From contig JAQGEQ010000283.1 of NCBI GenBank assembly GCA_034620365.1, forward strand, positions 124,001 to 188,000: a DNA stretch of 64,000 nt. Direction: 5' to 3'. The stretch is from Pegea sp. RAD2-039 (Eukaryota > Chordata > Thaliacea > Salpida > Salpidae). The notes beneath the pieces were generated by a model, which was given only the letters and a program-made list of their open reading frames with translations, had not been told where the DNA came from and searched no databases. Below, one piece after another: positions 1 to 13,111 of this stretch. Numbering within the stretch: the stretch's first letter is position 1; each line of letters begins with the position of its first letter. The translations under genes and the position numbers were made by a program.

Positions 1-1479
1 AACTATACTGACATTATGAATATTTTTAAATAAATCTTTTTAAATAATAAAGTAACGAAAATAACTATATAGCTAAACTTAAAATTGAAATTTTATTCAT
101 AAAATTATGATAAAAGTGAATAACAACAAAAATATAAGAATCCTTGTTTAGTCTTTTTGTTTTTCTTGCTTTTAGTAGTACTTTATGTTTACTAAAAGCT
201 TCTTTATTAAGAACAATAATGTTCAAAATAAACAAAGCCTTTTTTCATTTTAATGGAGAAAATGTTCGATAGATAAATTATCATATCTCTTATCCAAGTA
301 ATTTAGAAATATTGGAGAGCTTGTTAAAAGCATTGTGTGTCGGATTAGCTAAATGGACTTTTTAAATTATTTAAAAAGAAGCTTTTTAAAATTAGAATTT
401 GTGAAATCTTACTTCCGAACGATATTAATAGAATTTTTAAGGCTACGTATAAAAAGTAAACATAATTAATGGTATTAATAAATCATTTACCATTTTGTTA
501 TATTTTTTCTTAGTTTTTTTAGATAATTGAACTAACAAATGTTTACTTGGTGCTCAAAAAATAACAAAAATCTAAACAGCTTTCAAGCATTTATTTAAAT
601 TAAATTGTTCGATATTTGGTATGATTTTGATAATATCAAAAACTTAACAAACCATAAACATCAAAAAATTAGAATCAAATGAAGAGTTAGACTAGACTAA
701 TATTAGTCAGACATTTTAATGAAAATATATTTATGAAGATAACTGTAGTAGATTAGAAGATGGAATGAAAAAAAATTGGTTTCAAATAACTAACATTCAT
801 TCAAGTGTTTTTATTTCTTTTTCTGGTTAAATCTTGAGCTGCATGTATTTAATAGTTTTGTTTTAATCACATGTGCTAATTAATAGTTTGAGATGTGAGC
901 TTATAAGAGCTTACTAAAATGATAGTTTAAAAGTTTGTTATAATGATTAGTAAAAGTATATAATTTCATATGTTTATATACTTCTACTTTAAAAATTGTG
1001 GAATGAAAGATATAGTTATAAATTAATTGCGTGTTTATATATTAAGAAATGCTAATATGGGGTGCTTAAAAAAGTTACAAAGATCTATTGAGTCTTTGCT
1101 GAATAAGTTTGTGGTATACATCACTCTCAGCTGTCTTAACTGGGATAACTTACATGGAGAAAAGTATTTAATATTGCTTCAACACTCTTTGTTATCGAAA
1201 CCTGAGCCGACGTTGCAGATAAAAGAATAAAACTCAAAGAAGTAAGAGTCTTCTAAGCTATCATCTAACAATTGCATTTATTATACCCCTATCAAATATG
1301 CAGCCGGGTGTCTATTTCCCAAATTGACTCATTTATTTACAGATGCAAATAAAGGACACTAAACTGTGATTCCATTTTTATACCCTTCATCTGTTGCTCT
1401 TTATTAGTCTATCGTCTGCATTTACTGCCTTTTGTACCATATCTGATGCTCTGTATTCGAGCTTCAAAGCACCGTCCAT
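1..1479. other. Non-coding, no recognised gene
   Basis: A+T-rich sequence with no open frame that resembles a protein family and no splice-linked exons that I could build. The right edge abuts the 3' tail of the LINE family B copy at about 1480. A 67-codon open stretch near 1027-1230 has no recognisable content. Confidence 0.5.
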
Positions 1480-4400
1480 ATATATTTATTCATTTAACGC
1501 GTGGCTGCGAGTGAAAAATTCAACAGCTCTTATAGCGAACAACAACCAAATATTTAAAAGATCTTAGGTACCACAATTTAAGTATAATACATAAAGAGTA
1601 GAAACACTGTAAAAGTAAAACGTAAATTATGAATCAAAAGTTTTATATGATAAAATAGAAGAAGAAAGTGAGGGAACTGGAAGTGATAAACATCACTTGT
1701 TAAAGAAACTACTTAGATTTTTTTGACACACTTTTAAAAGATGCGATAAATTTTGATGCAGTGATGGAATCGGGAATACAACTTCAAACCTTGGTTACCC
1801 TCTTAAAAAAACTGTTACTCCACTGGGTGTTATTAAAGTTGTCGAGAGGTTTGATTTTGAAAAACGCTTTTATGAAAAGCCTCTGAGGACATATGGGAGA
1901 TTGCAATCTTTAAAGTATTCTATGAAGATAAGATTGCAAAAACTATTAATAATTTTATGTAGATCAGAAAAATTTTACAAGATCAGAAAAAAGGAGTCAA
2001 TGTTGCAAGGATTTAGTGTTTAGCTTATAGAGACGATTTTGTATGAGAAAAAGATATGCCACATCTAAGAAAAGCTTTCCAAGTTAATGATCACTGAAAG
2101 GATTCAAGCTTTGAAATATCACTTTTTAAAGAAGAACTCCATATGGAAGAGTTGAACTCTAATTTAAGACGAATGTGGTATAAAGTTTCAACAGTGTTCA
2201 GGTATTTGTTGGCTTAAAAGATTTGAGAATTTGGTGTAAAGTTAATGAGCCAATTCTAAACAAATAATTTATGTGGTGAGTTTATTTTAAGTTTTGATAG
2301 ATGAAGATTCCAAGGTATTTAATGACCTGACATCGGGAAATTTTATTATTGTCTAAATAACAGTCTGTTGATGTCGAGTTAGAGATTGAAGTTTTATTTA
2401 TTGACAGGTGAAAACATTTATCGGTGGCGAGCTTGAGCTGCCTCGATTGAAGCCATACATTAGTCGATTCTAAAGAAGATTGAAGAGCAACTGATTTAGT
2501 ACCAAAAAGTTTAGTATCGTCGACAAAAAGTATTCAATTTTCAGAACCATTTAATGATGCCGGACTATTTGTAATAGCATTGACATAAATGTTATGGCCA
2601 ATTATTCTACCTCAGGAAACACCTCTGAAAACCTCAAGAAAACTTATAGAATTGTTATTATTTATAACTTGTTGCTGTCTATCTTTAAGAAATTGCTCAT
2701 TGCAAAAGATACGAAAGAGGTTAGTTTTATACAATGTGAGAGTTTCTACTTATATGAGATATGAAATTGAATCAAAGGTATTGTGAATGTTTTTATAAAT
2801 GATATTGGTTGTTAAACTATTTGCTAAGGAATATAGCCACTGGTGGAGACAAAACAACAGCTGGTCATTGAAGGATCTTTGAGAAAGGAATTCAAATTGA
2901 TATTCAGAGAATAAATTGTAGTTAAGAAGATAATTCAGAATTTTCTGAAAATTGACAAATTCAAAGACTCGACAGAAGCTACCGGTGAATTAATCGATAA
3001 CTTAATATTTTAAATTTCTGCTTTTTTATAAACTGGGATGAGCCTCTTTATTTGGTAATGTCTCGTTATATTGAATTTTATTTAAATCATTAAGAAGGCG
3101 ACTAACAACAATTACAGGGATACCTACAATTCAGTCTATTGGCGAATAACAATGGTCTATACGAGAATGACGAATAACACACCGGCAAAATACTTTACTG
3201 TTATACCACAATTGTGAAAGTACGTAACTGTATAATAATGAACAATTAAAAGTATGTAGTACAGGTTGTATTGCAGAATAGATAAGTATAAAGTAGGAAG
3301 TACGTTTCTCAGGAATACGAGTTAAATTGCTCTTGATGCTGTGGATGGCAGTGAAAATGTAAAATTCAGTGAGAACTTAGTCATTCATAAGATTAGATTT
3401 TTTCGCTTTAAGAATAATATTTTTACTGTCGTTTGTGAAAACTTTCTAAAGGTCTTGGTTGAAAATTTAAGCTTTTTTAAGATCACTGAGATACACATTT
3501 TTATTCTTATCAATAAGGGGTGGTATGGATGATCTGGAATTTAATTGTTATTTAACAAATGTATAAATTTACGTGATAAGGTGTTTTATTTAACAAAAGT
3601 TTAATGTATGGTGGATGTTTAATACGATTGGGATGGGAGGGAGCTTTTAGAGGGGCAAACATTTGAATAGATTTGGTTAGAACCTGTATGAAATTATCAT
3701 AGATAACTGTAAGGATCTCTTTATAAATCATGCGTTTTCAGATAGAGAATGATAGATGATAGAGAGACATTAATATTTTTGAAATTAGCTTTATAGAAGT
3801 TAGGATAAGCCATATCACCATTGAGAGAAATTATTGTTGGATTAAATTGAATTTGAAAAAAGATAACAAAATGGTCGGAGAGGTAGAAGAAAAGGAAGAA
3901 TTAACTGAACAGAATTTATTTATTTATTACAATAAATAGAATAACAAATAACAAATAACAAATAATAGAATAACAGTTTGATAAGTCCTGGAATATTACA
4001 GAATAAAATATCTAAAATATGACCTTTTAAATGAGTGGTTTCATTAATAAATTGATTTAGAGGATTAGTAGTTGTAAAATTGAGAAAGGTGTTATGGGTA
4101 TCAGATAACAATAACCTATTTTGAAACGTTAAAGGAGAGATATGAATACAACAAAATCATACTTTGAGTTTCAAGTTTGTATATATCAAAAGTAGACACC
4201 ACCTCCTCTAGTGTCTATGCGGTCCTTTCTAATGATATCATACCCAGGGGGACATACCATTGAATTCGAGATTCATAAGATAGCCAAGACTCAGTTAGAA
4301 ACAAGAGGTCAGTTTGATTGGAATCAAGATGGTGGGACACAAAGTCTATCTTATTTAAAATAGATCAGATGCGGTAATAGTTAATTGTCAAATTTTGTAA

Positions 4401-5040
4401 AGTGGTATTGATTTTAGTATTGATATTAGAAATGTTAGTTTCAATCCCAGAGAAGCTGAGAGTTTTAACGAAAGGAGACTGAAGCTTGACAAGCGAGTTA
4501 TTAATAACAGCAAATTTATCACCTCTCTTACTCATTGGGCAGCTTTCCGTTTTTTACGCAATTCTTTTACCAGTCTCTTGTGAAGCTCTTTCTGCTTTTT
4601 AGTTTGGTCTGGACTTATATACGGTTGGTTTGATCAGGGCAGTTGGCGCAGAAGTTTCGATGTTTGAGTGGCTTATTTACGGTTGATTGATTTGAGAGCT
4701 CATGATAATTGGTCTGTTATTGAAAGATGTTGAGTCAACTCGGTAAAACGCTTTGACGTCGTCTTTTGCAAGATCAACTTCGTCCTCCATTGACCTTAGA
4801 AAATATTGAAAAATGAATTGGATCATCTGTTTTAGAAGCGAGGGTGTTGACGATACATACGTTGATAGATTCAGAGTTCCTTGCAGAAATTTCAGCCTGC
4901 GATTCCGTAGTTGAGGTGATGTTAGATTATATTGAAGAAATTTGATTAACCTGCTCAGCATCTCACCGTGTTTTGCTTTGTTTTTAGCAACAACTTCTGA
5001 GTACAACTAACATGCCTGTCCAAGGCCTAATTATTATTTC
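1480..5040 (-). mobile_element. Degenerate non-LTR retrotransposon (LINE family B, CR1/L2-like), near full length
   Basis: Read on the minus strand, conceptual translation across frameshifts and stops gives LINE landmarks in the correct order. An ORF1-like tail lies at 5006-4677. An APE-type endonuclease follows at about 4420-3960, with FLTESWL near its start and LDILFCNIPG near its end. A linker region is at about 3900-3550. A reverse transcriptase runs at about 2650-2380 with FVDDTKLF (the YADD box), then a thumb/C-terminal region down to about 1750. The 3' end near 1480-1545 carries GTTCGCTATAAGAGCTGT, a motif shared with the plus-strand pieces at 9.2, 11.9 and 21.8 kb. Many stops and frameshifts make it clearly inactive. 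A short A/T tail resembling the LINE A 3' terminus sits inside it at about 3911-3960 and may be a tiny nested insertion. The 5' edge is uncertain; GC-richer sequence at 5050-5190 may be its 5' UTR. Confidence 0.8.
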
Positions 5041-5308
5041 GCCAGTTTATTTTTTTCTCACAAATTGGAGAGCTTGATTGCCAGTCACTGCCCAGGTAAC
5101 TTAGGCTCACAGGCTTATGCAAATACAGCGATTAGAGGTGAACAAAAGAGCGCGTCGCGCACAGTTATTGTAAACGAAGAAACATAAAAGATGGGAAATA
5201 TTTCATGGTAGTAAAGATTTGATTAGAATGCGATGCATAGTTTTGCGGGTGATATCGAATAGTGAGAGCAACAAGTAAGAAAAAGGGTTAAAGTTATTTG
5301 TTTATTTA

Positions 5309-6407
5309 TTACAATAAACGCGAAGAAGGGTGCCTCTCACTAATACACATTCTCACAAAAAATATCTATTAAGTTGGAAACATAGAAAGAAAAAGATGTA
5401 ACACATGACATTTCAGTAGTTCCCAAAACATATAACTGAACAATTATATAGGGTATTAATAATATAAAAAGGGGAAATTCACAGTTTAGAAATGGCAATA
5501 TTGGCAATCCTACAACGGTTCAACTTCAGCTTGAACAACGTGAGTGATTCTGACATGACAATGTTTGATGTTAGCTGGTTCCATGTATTAATTGTGCAGT
5601 ATGAGAAAAAAACTTGCTCTGATTAACGTACCAGGTAATATGGGTTTATTAAGATGTATTTTGTGTCGTCTGAGTTGGTATAACTTGAGGGAAATGCTAA
5701 TGGAAAAGAAAGCATCGAATTGAAGGTCAATTAAATTGTTGATAATTTAAAAAATAAGAGTTAAGTCGTATTTAAACCGTCGAATTTCAAAAGTACTTAT
5801 ATTTAAGAAGCTGAGACGATATTTATAATTATAGTATGTAGTATTAAGTTTCCTGTATACCAATCTCGTAAATGTTACCTGAACAGATTCGATTTTTTCG
5901 ATATCACCAACTTGATATGCCATCCATGCACTGACATTGTATTCAAGAATTGGACGTGTGTACAACTTTAAGAGATTGATAAAACAGTATAGATCCTTAG
6001 AATTAGAGGTCTTTATAATAAGATAGATAAGGTTGATAGATTTTGCAAAGATTTTGGAAACATAATTGTGCCAATCAAAGTCAGATGATAGGGTCAGGCT
6101 AAAGTCTAGCAGCGAATATACTCGTGGAGTAATAAATCCATTGATGGAAAACTGGTTTAAGGAATTTGCAGCTGGTTTACAAGAATAAATTATAAGTTCA
6201 GACTTTGTGGGCTGGATTCTGAGCTTCCAGCTCATAGACCAGTTTTTTACAGTGTGTAGTGCTGTTTGAAGTTTTGAAGGATTGCAAGATAATAGCTTGA
6301 TATCATCTGCATACACAAACACTCTGACATCATCTACTGCCACTAGTCTTCTAATAAAGTCTTCAATGAAAATTAAAAAGAGAAGGGGACCTAGAACGGA
6401 ACCTTAA
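5309..6407 (-). mobile_element. 5'-truncated LINE family A copy
   Basis: The minus strand matches the 3' part of the intact LINE at 35.5-39.7 kb. It starts within the RT motif (Gly-Ser-Val-Leu-Gly-Pro, about 6405-6370), passes through VFVYADDIKLLS at about 6320-6290, and ends at the same tail, whose reverse complement reads atttattacaataaa at 5309. The frame is open at 6343-5747 (about 198 codons of RT palm/thumb) and breaks after that. Loss of the 5' part is typical of abortive target-primed reverse transcription. It is inactive and has no endonuclease. It lies just upstream of the LINE B 5' end in the same orientation. Confidence 0.9.
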
Positions 6408-7622
6408 GAAATCTATATTTAGGAATATAAGTCCAGTTTCAAAACTTTCCGTTTATTATTATTATTAGTGTGTGTGTTTTTATATAGTTCTAATTTTAAG
6501 AAGATTTTTATTGAGTAATATAGATTTTGTATAAAGATATGATTGATTTTTGCAGTCTGGCCCTTTGTTACTTATTTTATGTCCAAAGACTAAATCGTAA
6601 TTCCGAAGCAATCAAATCTTTACTGAGTAGCAATTTTGATTTTGTAATTTCAACAAGTGAAGCATTGGCTATTTCTTTGTAAAAGTTATTGTTATTTTTT
6701 ATTTTAATATCTCTAATTAATCGAATTTCTACAGCTTGAGGGTTTTTATGTCCATTATTGCTTAACATTTACTTTTATTTCACAAATTAAGTTATTAATA
6801 TTCTATAAATTGCTGAGTAATATTAAACTTGATAAAAATATTTTAAGTTCAAAACTATATTTATAAATTTGCACTATTATTGTTATAAAGAACTAGTAAC
6901 TAATATATAATACAAAAAACATTAAACTTTAGAATAATCAATTTATTTTTATATCACATAAAAAGCAAAATATATTAGTTGAAATAACATATCAGGCTAT
7001 TTTTTCTTTAAAAGTTCTATTTCTAGCTACTATTTACAATAAATACAAATAAGATAACTAAAATAATCATAAGATAAATCTTTGAAATTGTTATCTTATT
7101 TAAGATCTTAATCTAATTTAAGTAAAAATGCATTTACTTATTAAAGTTTATTTGTTGTTTTTTAGCAGCAATTTGTAAAAAAGTATCAAAATAATAAACT
7201 GTTTATTACCAATTGAAAATGTACTACAAAAAATTCAATTAGTTCAAGCAAAATGTTCATTTAAGGAGTATAAAACACACAATTGGACAATTAATTTTAT
7301 TTTGTGGTCTGCTCACTATATTAATAAGCTTTTTTCAAAATATATTGGTTTATTTCAAGACTCACACAATATTGTAAAAAAAATACCAAAAAGGCAGTAA
7401 AAAACTGAAATGTTTAATTTCACAAAAACTGACAATGTTACATAGTTCATATCTACTTATCATCAAATTGTAGAAAAACAAACTGCAACATTACACATGC
7501 ACAAAACACATCGAATACCAGTTTTATATGAAACATAATTTGAATAAAAAAATAACTTTTTGAAATCAGCTTGAAATGATTCCTACAAATTAATACGATC
7601 TGAAAGACTCGAAAGGAATCAG
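6408..7622. other. Intergenic, no recognised gene
   Basis: A+T-rich DNA between the LINE A fragment and the 3' end of TMEM169. A 63-codon open frame with an ATG exists on the minus strand at 6577-6768; I recognise no family in it and its length is unremarkable for this base composition. Confidence 0.45.
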
Positions 7623-9474
7623 TTAATCTCGGATTTCGATCACTTGGTCAGACATCATGGGTTGAAGAGCAATCGAAGAATTGTTGTTAAAAGTTTCAAC
7701 AGTTTCATTAATTTCAATCACATCATAAGGCGAACATTGATCCATCGAAATTTTGTAGCAAAACCAACCAAAGAAACCTTTTTCAAAACTATTCAATTCG
7801 TCTTTCCAGTCATCAAAACTCCAACTGAAATCAATTTCATCATTTTAACTGGATTTTAGTTATTATAAAAAACGGAAGATACAAACCTTATCTGAACAAA
7901 AGCTGCGTATAAAGCCACTGACAGAGAAGTTCCTGGTAAGATTAGAGGGAAAAAGATAATCATTAGAGGACAGATAAGTACTCGTTGTAAAAGCAACCCA
8001 TCATAAACATGATTGAAAATATTTTGCCATGTTAGCAGGCAAAAGTAGAGAGAGATAAAAAATGAAACTAAAAGAACAAAAGGAAAACAAAAAACTCCCA
8101 GAAACATAACGTGCACTCCTACAAATAAAAGATCAATTTCAATTCAACAATATCAACAACTTTTAGATAAAAACTAAACAAGTTTTACAAAAAGCAGTAA
8201 TTGAAATTAAATGCCTAAAAAATAAAACAATTTTGAAAAAAAGAAAACTTTATTTTGTTTAAAATATTCATCAAACAGCAACTGCTTACCATTTTTCAAA
8301 TAATATTGTTTCAAAGTTTGGTTCTGGACCAGGTTTGGATTGATTTCAAGCTCGCCTTGGTTTATTTGATAAAGTTCTCTTTCAGTTAAGTCAAGTTGAA
8401 CGTCTACCGATTTTCCCAGACTTTTTCCTGTCAAAACATATTTTCTTTAAACATACATCATCATTGTTCAAGCAGCAGTTAGTAGGAAATTCGTTGACAA
8501 GTAACTTATAATATTTAGACCACAACATTAAAATAACTAAGAATAAAAATAAGCAAAAAATCTGTGGAGGACCCTATTACAAAACTTTGGTCCCCTCCTT
8601 TGTGTTCTACTTAAAAAACATATCTGAGAAACAAATTTATAAAAAAAAAACTTTTTTAGATCACTTAATCAGTGGAATTTATCCATCGATGGAAAGCAAT
8701 AACAAACCCTCAATAAATAAAATCAAAATAACTTTTAATATCTTCTACCTCAATGTGATATCGTTTGAGTTTCAATTGGTTTCTTTATCTTAAAACATTT
8801 CCATCAATAAATCTAGTTTTAAAAATTCAATCTGAACCAAAAAAGATTACAAGAATTATTGCAAATAAGCTCTTGGTTAAAAGCTGGAGATAATATAATA
8901 ATATAAATTATGAGCATGATGTCATCAAAATTATCACAAAACTCTATAAAAGAAAGTTATAAAAACTCAGTGGACTAGAAATGTTTTCAGCAGAGTAACC
9001 AAAGTTTGGAATTTTCTTCCTCTGTCTATTGCTTCTTTATAAGTTTTGTTTAGAAATTGTTGACAAGTGATATATCACACTTTCAGTTTCTTTATTTTAT
9101 CCACTTATTTTGTACTTTTGAATGATAAATTATATTTACCCATGTTTCTGTAGTGTTTTAATTTTTTGACTTAATTTATCTATTTTAAACTATGATACTT
9201 AAAACCCTTTCATTATTTTTCTGCATTCATATTCCTTTTGTTTGCTATAAGAGCTATATAATTTATCACTTAGAGCCATGTGTTGATTACAATAAATAAA
9301 CAAACCTCTGGTAATTGTTCCTGTCATTGTGACATGTTTTGTTGCTGATGGCTTATTACCAGCCCTTCTCCAAGTACTAGTCCAATCTTTCCATTCATCA
9401 CCATTTGTATTAATCACATGAAGAGTTGTATCAGTGGCAACAAGCTGTGGATTACTAGTTTGAATGGTTTGCAT
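7623..9474 (-). CDS. TMEM169: TMEM169-like membrane protein, four exons
   Basis: Exons (minus strand) 9474-9306, 8427-8290, 8118-7887 and 7824-7623 join to 246 codons plus a stop; all introns are GT-AG and phases agree. It resembles vertebrate TMEM169 (known from memory to be about 297 aa). Exon 1 has VTMTGTITR followed by Gly across the junction. Exon 2 continues GKSLGKSVDVQLDLTEREL. Exon 3 carries two hydrophobic segments (about residues 105-128 and 147-177) with TWQNIF between them and ALYAAFVQ after the second. Exon 4 has FEKGFFGWFC and DQCSPYDVIE. The family is a two-pass membrane protein of poorly known function. The start is the first ATG of exon 1; an upstream exon is possible because AG lies just before it. 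Intron 1 (878 nt) contains an antisense LINE B 3' fragment that reaches the splice donor. Confidence 0.92.
8968..9304 (+). mobile_element. LINE family B 3' fragment inside TMEM169 intron 1
   Basis: The plus strand encodes the typical LINE C-terminal peptide around FSRVTKVWNFLPLSIASL (about 8978-9040, one frameshift tolerated). Further on is the family tail: a block reading tttgctataagagctat at about 9240-9256, then ending in attacaataaataaac. The same tail motif occurs in the copies near 1.5, 11.9 and 21.8 kb. It is antisense to TMEM169 and ends at the exon 1/intron 1 boundary, so the first intron bases (GTTTGTTTATTT on the minus strand) are element-like sequence. Confidence 0.75.
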
Positions 9475-11286
9475 AACTAAGAAGTACCAAGTCTATGTAG
9501 AATTTAAATATATTAATATAGGACAATGAATAAAAACTTTTATTAATCAAAAAAAAATAGAAGATATACCCTAAACATTGTTTGAATCAATAAACAATTC
9601 GTTTTTATTCTACATAATAAAATCATCAATCTTATATGTAAAAATAAATTAGTTGTTTTTATAAAAATGTTTCATAATATTCTTCCTATATAATTATGCA
9701 GAAAACATTATTTTAACTTAAATAAAATCTTCTTTTACATTATAAAACAAAGTTCTAACTTTAGGTTTATGTTTATACTTATATAAACAAACTGTATTAC
9801 ACATACATGATGAAAGTTTATTGCTAAATTATCATAGAAAATAAATTTAAACAGCCTGATCAAAATAAGATTTGATATAAACAATAGAAATATTAACGAA
9901 ATCATATCTTAACTCAATTATAATATTAGTAATTTAAACATTTGATAATTGGTTATTGCAAATAAACAATTACATAGAATGAAAACAACCACTTGTTCTT
10001 CCACAAAATAAATTAAAAGGTTAAAAAATTGCTCTTCAAAAAAAGTTTTCAGAAAGTTTAATATAATATTTTTTTGAACAACAATTAATTGAGTTTGAAA
10101 ATATTTTTTTTGAAATGAAAAAAATATTCCTTGATTGAACTTTATAAGCATAAACCTTGAAAACAATTGTAATAATATATTGAAGAAAAAATTCATTGTT
10201 ATTCAAAAAAAAATCCAAACGAATTATTTTAAAAGTTTAATAATGATTACCAAAATATCAATCATCTTGATAAATTAGTTTTTCTAATCTAAACTATTAT
10301 CATAGTCTTTTTTAATATCAAAATAGAAAATATCAAACATTACAACAATACAGAAAATATATATCTTGATCTTTGAACTTTAACCTTTGAAAAGTTGAGA
10401 TCTAATTATGAAAGGAATAAGCACATATCCAAAATAATATGGTGAGTTAAATAATACAAGTTGTTACTTCAATTTCTTAACTAAAAGCATTTTAGAACAA
10501 ACGTGTAATAGAAGAGTTTTATAATGAAATAAATAAGTTTTTGTTTATTAAAAGTTTTTAGCTCTTAAAATAAAATCTAGAATAAAAAATTATGCAGCTT
10601 AAAAATAGAAATTATAAAAATTCATTATAAAATTTTACATCTATAAATAAAAAAATTAAAAACAAAATGCTAAAGCTGTATAATTTCATTTTAGCTTTAT
10701 TTACAAACACAAATTAAAAAGCTATAAACAGAGTTAAGAAATTAGAGTATCAAAGAAGAAAAATACAAACATTTAATATTATGCTAAAAATACAAACTTT
10801 TTTCAAGTTATAGCTGAATAATTCTTTCCTATTTACTCTGTTTGGTTAAATAAGTTTCTCAATAAAAACTTCCTGTTTTCAAGTCATTTTATATTTAGTG
10901 TAGATGGAGATTTAAATGAATAGCATTTTCAAACCAACAATTACCACGTGACATAAAATAAACTACACAAGTAACTGATGTTACTGTGAGAAACATTTAC
11001 AATTAACGGTGCTAAATATTTGTTAACTCTGGCCGAAAGTGGCTTTTTATTTTTTAATAGCCGATCAAGGCAATGAGTTAGAGTATAGTTAGAATAATGC
11101 TTAACGATTTACAAAATGAATACACCGCTAGGGGAAAAACAGTTGCCATTAAAATAAAATTATTTATAGAACTAACGGAAATATTTTTGTCAAAATTTTG
11201 GGCTTAAGATGTATAGACAAAATATATTTTTCAATTACTTTAATGTATAACAAAAGTTTTTTGATTTTGACAAGTAAAGATGTAAT
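9475..11286. other. Intergenic, no recognised gene
   Basis: A+T-rich DNA upstream of TMEM169, presumably including its promoter. Open stretches of up to about 90 codons on the minus strand (9918-10218) are Phe/Ile/Leu-rich, as expected from A+T-rich noise. I see no homology or splice-consistent exons. Confidence 0.4.
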
Positions 11287-11905
11287 TTGAGTCTCCACCT
11301 TAAAAAAGATATTTTAAGCCTAAATCCATTCAAAAATCGTTTACTAGGAAAGCTTTTCTTTGATGTCGGATATCATTTTACTCATACAAAGACCATTCCC
11401 AAAACTGAATATCAAATCCCTGCATTATTGACGCCTGGTCTCCCTTGCATGCTTGGTAATTTACGTTTTTCACCTTAGCTGTAATTATTACTTTAAAACG
11501 ACAACCTTGCCGTTGTTTGTAGAGGCTTGTCGTTCAAAGATAATCCAATTAAGAGTTTTATAACAGCCAATAGATAACAGGATTTCATCACAACTTGTAA
11601 TCATTTTCCAACTTTCTCGCCGCAGCAAATTCTGACATTTCATTTAAAATTAGGTTAAAAAATATGCTTTGAGTAGCTTTGTGGACAAGTTATAAACTAG
11701 GGTTTTATTATCTTAATTTTCTTTGTTTACATTTTTTTTGTAATTCTTAACTGTGTCTTTTCAGTTTTAATTTTCTTACATTAAATATTCTAAACAGTTG
11801 TATTTAAGATTTTTTACTTTTAGTTCTTGTCAGTCGCATTGTGGTGTGTTCACTTTAAGAACTGTATAATCTGTTATCTGCAGCAATGCGTTCAATAAAT
11901 TATAA
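11287..11905 (+). mobile_element. LINE family B 3' fragment
   Basis: At 11287-11470 the plus strand gives a peptide with KNRLLGKLFFDVGYHFTH, which parallels the C-terminal region of the large LINE B copy (there read as GKLFLDVAYLFL with frameshifts). The 3' end at about 11850-11905 has ttcactttaagaactgtata, then atctgcagcaatgcgttcaataaa, the family's terminal motif. It is truncated at the 5' side and broken by frameshifts. Confidence 0.65.
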
Positions 11906-13111
11906 AACATTTTAAATGTTGACAGTATTCGATCAAGATAGAAAATTGAATTTTCAGTCAGTATCTGTAAACCAATTACTAAACCAATTGTAAAGCAAAC
12001 CTTCTATTTAAATCTTTATACAGCTATTGCACAAATACAATATTATAACTGCCACATAAAATAAATTTATGTACATATTTTCTTAAACAACAAATAAATT
12101 TCTAATTTTAATTGTTTCTTCATATTATATTAAACCTTGGCATTTAAGTGTTACGTAATTATGGTCTTTGGACAAAAGTGATGAAAGTACTGATCTGTCG
12201 AATAAATTAATGATGTAAAAAATTTTATTACCGCGCATAACTGTTCATTAGAATCTTTACAAGAAGCTTAAAAAACACTTTGCAACCACAAAACACTTTC
12301 TATGACAAAGGTATCTTTAAGACAAACTTTATAGAATCAAGCTCACTAAACATTTTGTCATAATTTACATTTTTATTTGTGAAGAAATTTTTTGAACCTT
12401 TCCAAAAAATCTGTTTGCTTGAACTTATTTTAACAAACTCTTTTGATCAGTTAAACAAGTTTAGTTTAAAATCTTCATTTAACTCTGATAGATTATTGGT
12501 AAATAAGATAATTACTATTTCTTAAAATTTAACTAACATGAGCTTTGGTCAAATTTTAAAACCACCCAAATATTTTTAGAGTTTTTGATTTACTTACAGA
12601 CAACCAGATATAAATTTTGCAAATTGATTTATTGGGTTTTATCGAAAACTTACATAACCTCATGAGAAATCAATGAAGCAAAGATAGAGAAAGAGTTTAA
12701 GTTATTTAAGCGATTACAGAAAACTAAATTGTAAAAAAAACAGAAAAAATTACTAAGCTTTGGTATTTGATATAAAAAATTAATTTCTTTAAATTTTTAA
12801 GCCTTAAGTTAGAAAATTCAAAATTGCAAAACTCAATTGTTAGCAGTAAAAGTCAAAGAGAAATTGATAAAATAATTTGATACTTGAAAAAGATTTCATT
12901 TTAAGTTTGTAAAAGTAAAAAAAAAATATTTGGAAATCAAGTTAAAGTATTTTAATAATTTTTGTAGAACAAGAACAAAATAGATTGCTGCAAATAATTG
13001 AAGAATTCTTGATGAAGGAAAAAAATGATTGTTAAAAGAAAATATTGCTAAAATTAGTTGAAAAGCTCTTAAGCGAAATAACAAGTGAAATAGTAATTTC
13101 TGATTGGTTAG
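11906..13111. other. Intergenic, no recognised gene
   Basis: A+T-rich sequence between the LINE B fragment and the dehydrogenase stop codon. Its right part should include the 3' UTR of the minus-strand dehydrogenase gene. I see no exon-like segment. Confidence 0.45.

Noticed and set aside
6577-6768. 63-codon ATG-initiated open frame on the minus strand
   Set aside because: No family resemblance, no splice context, and length expected by chance in A+T-rich DNA.
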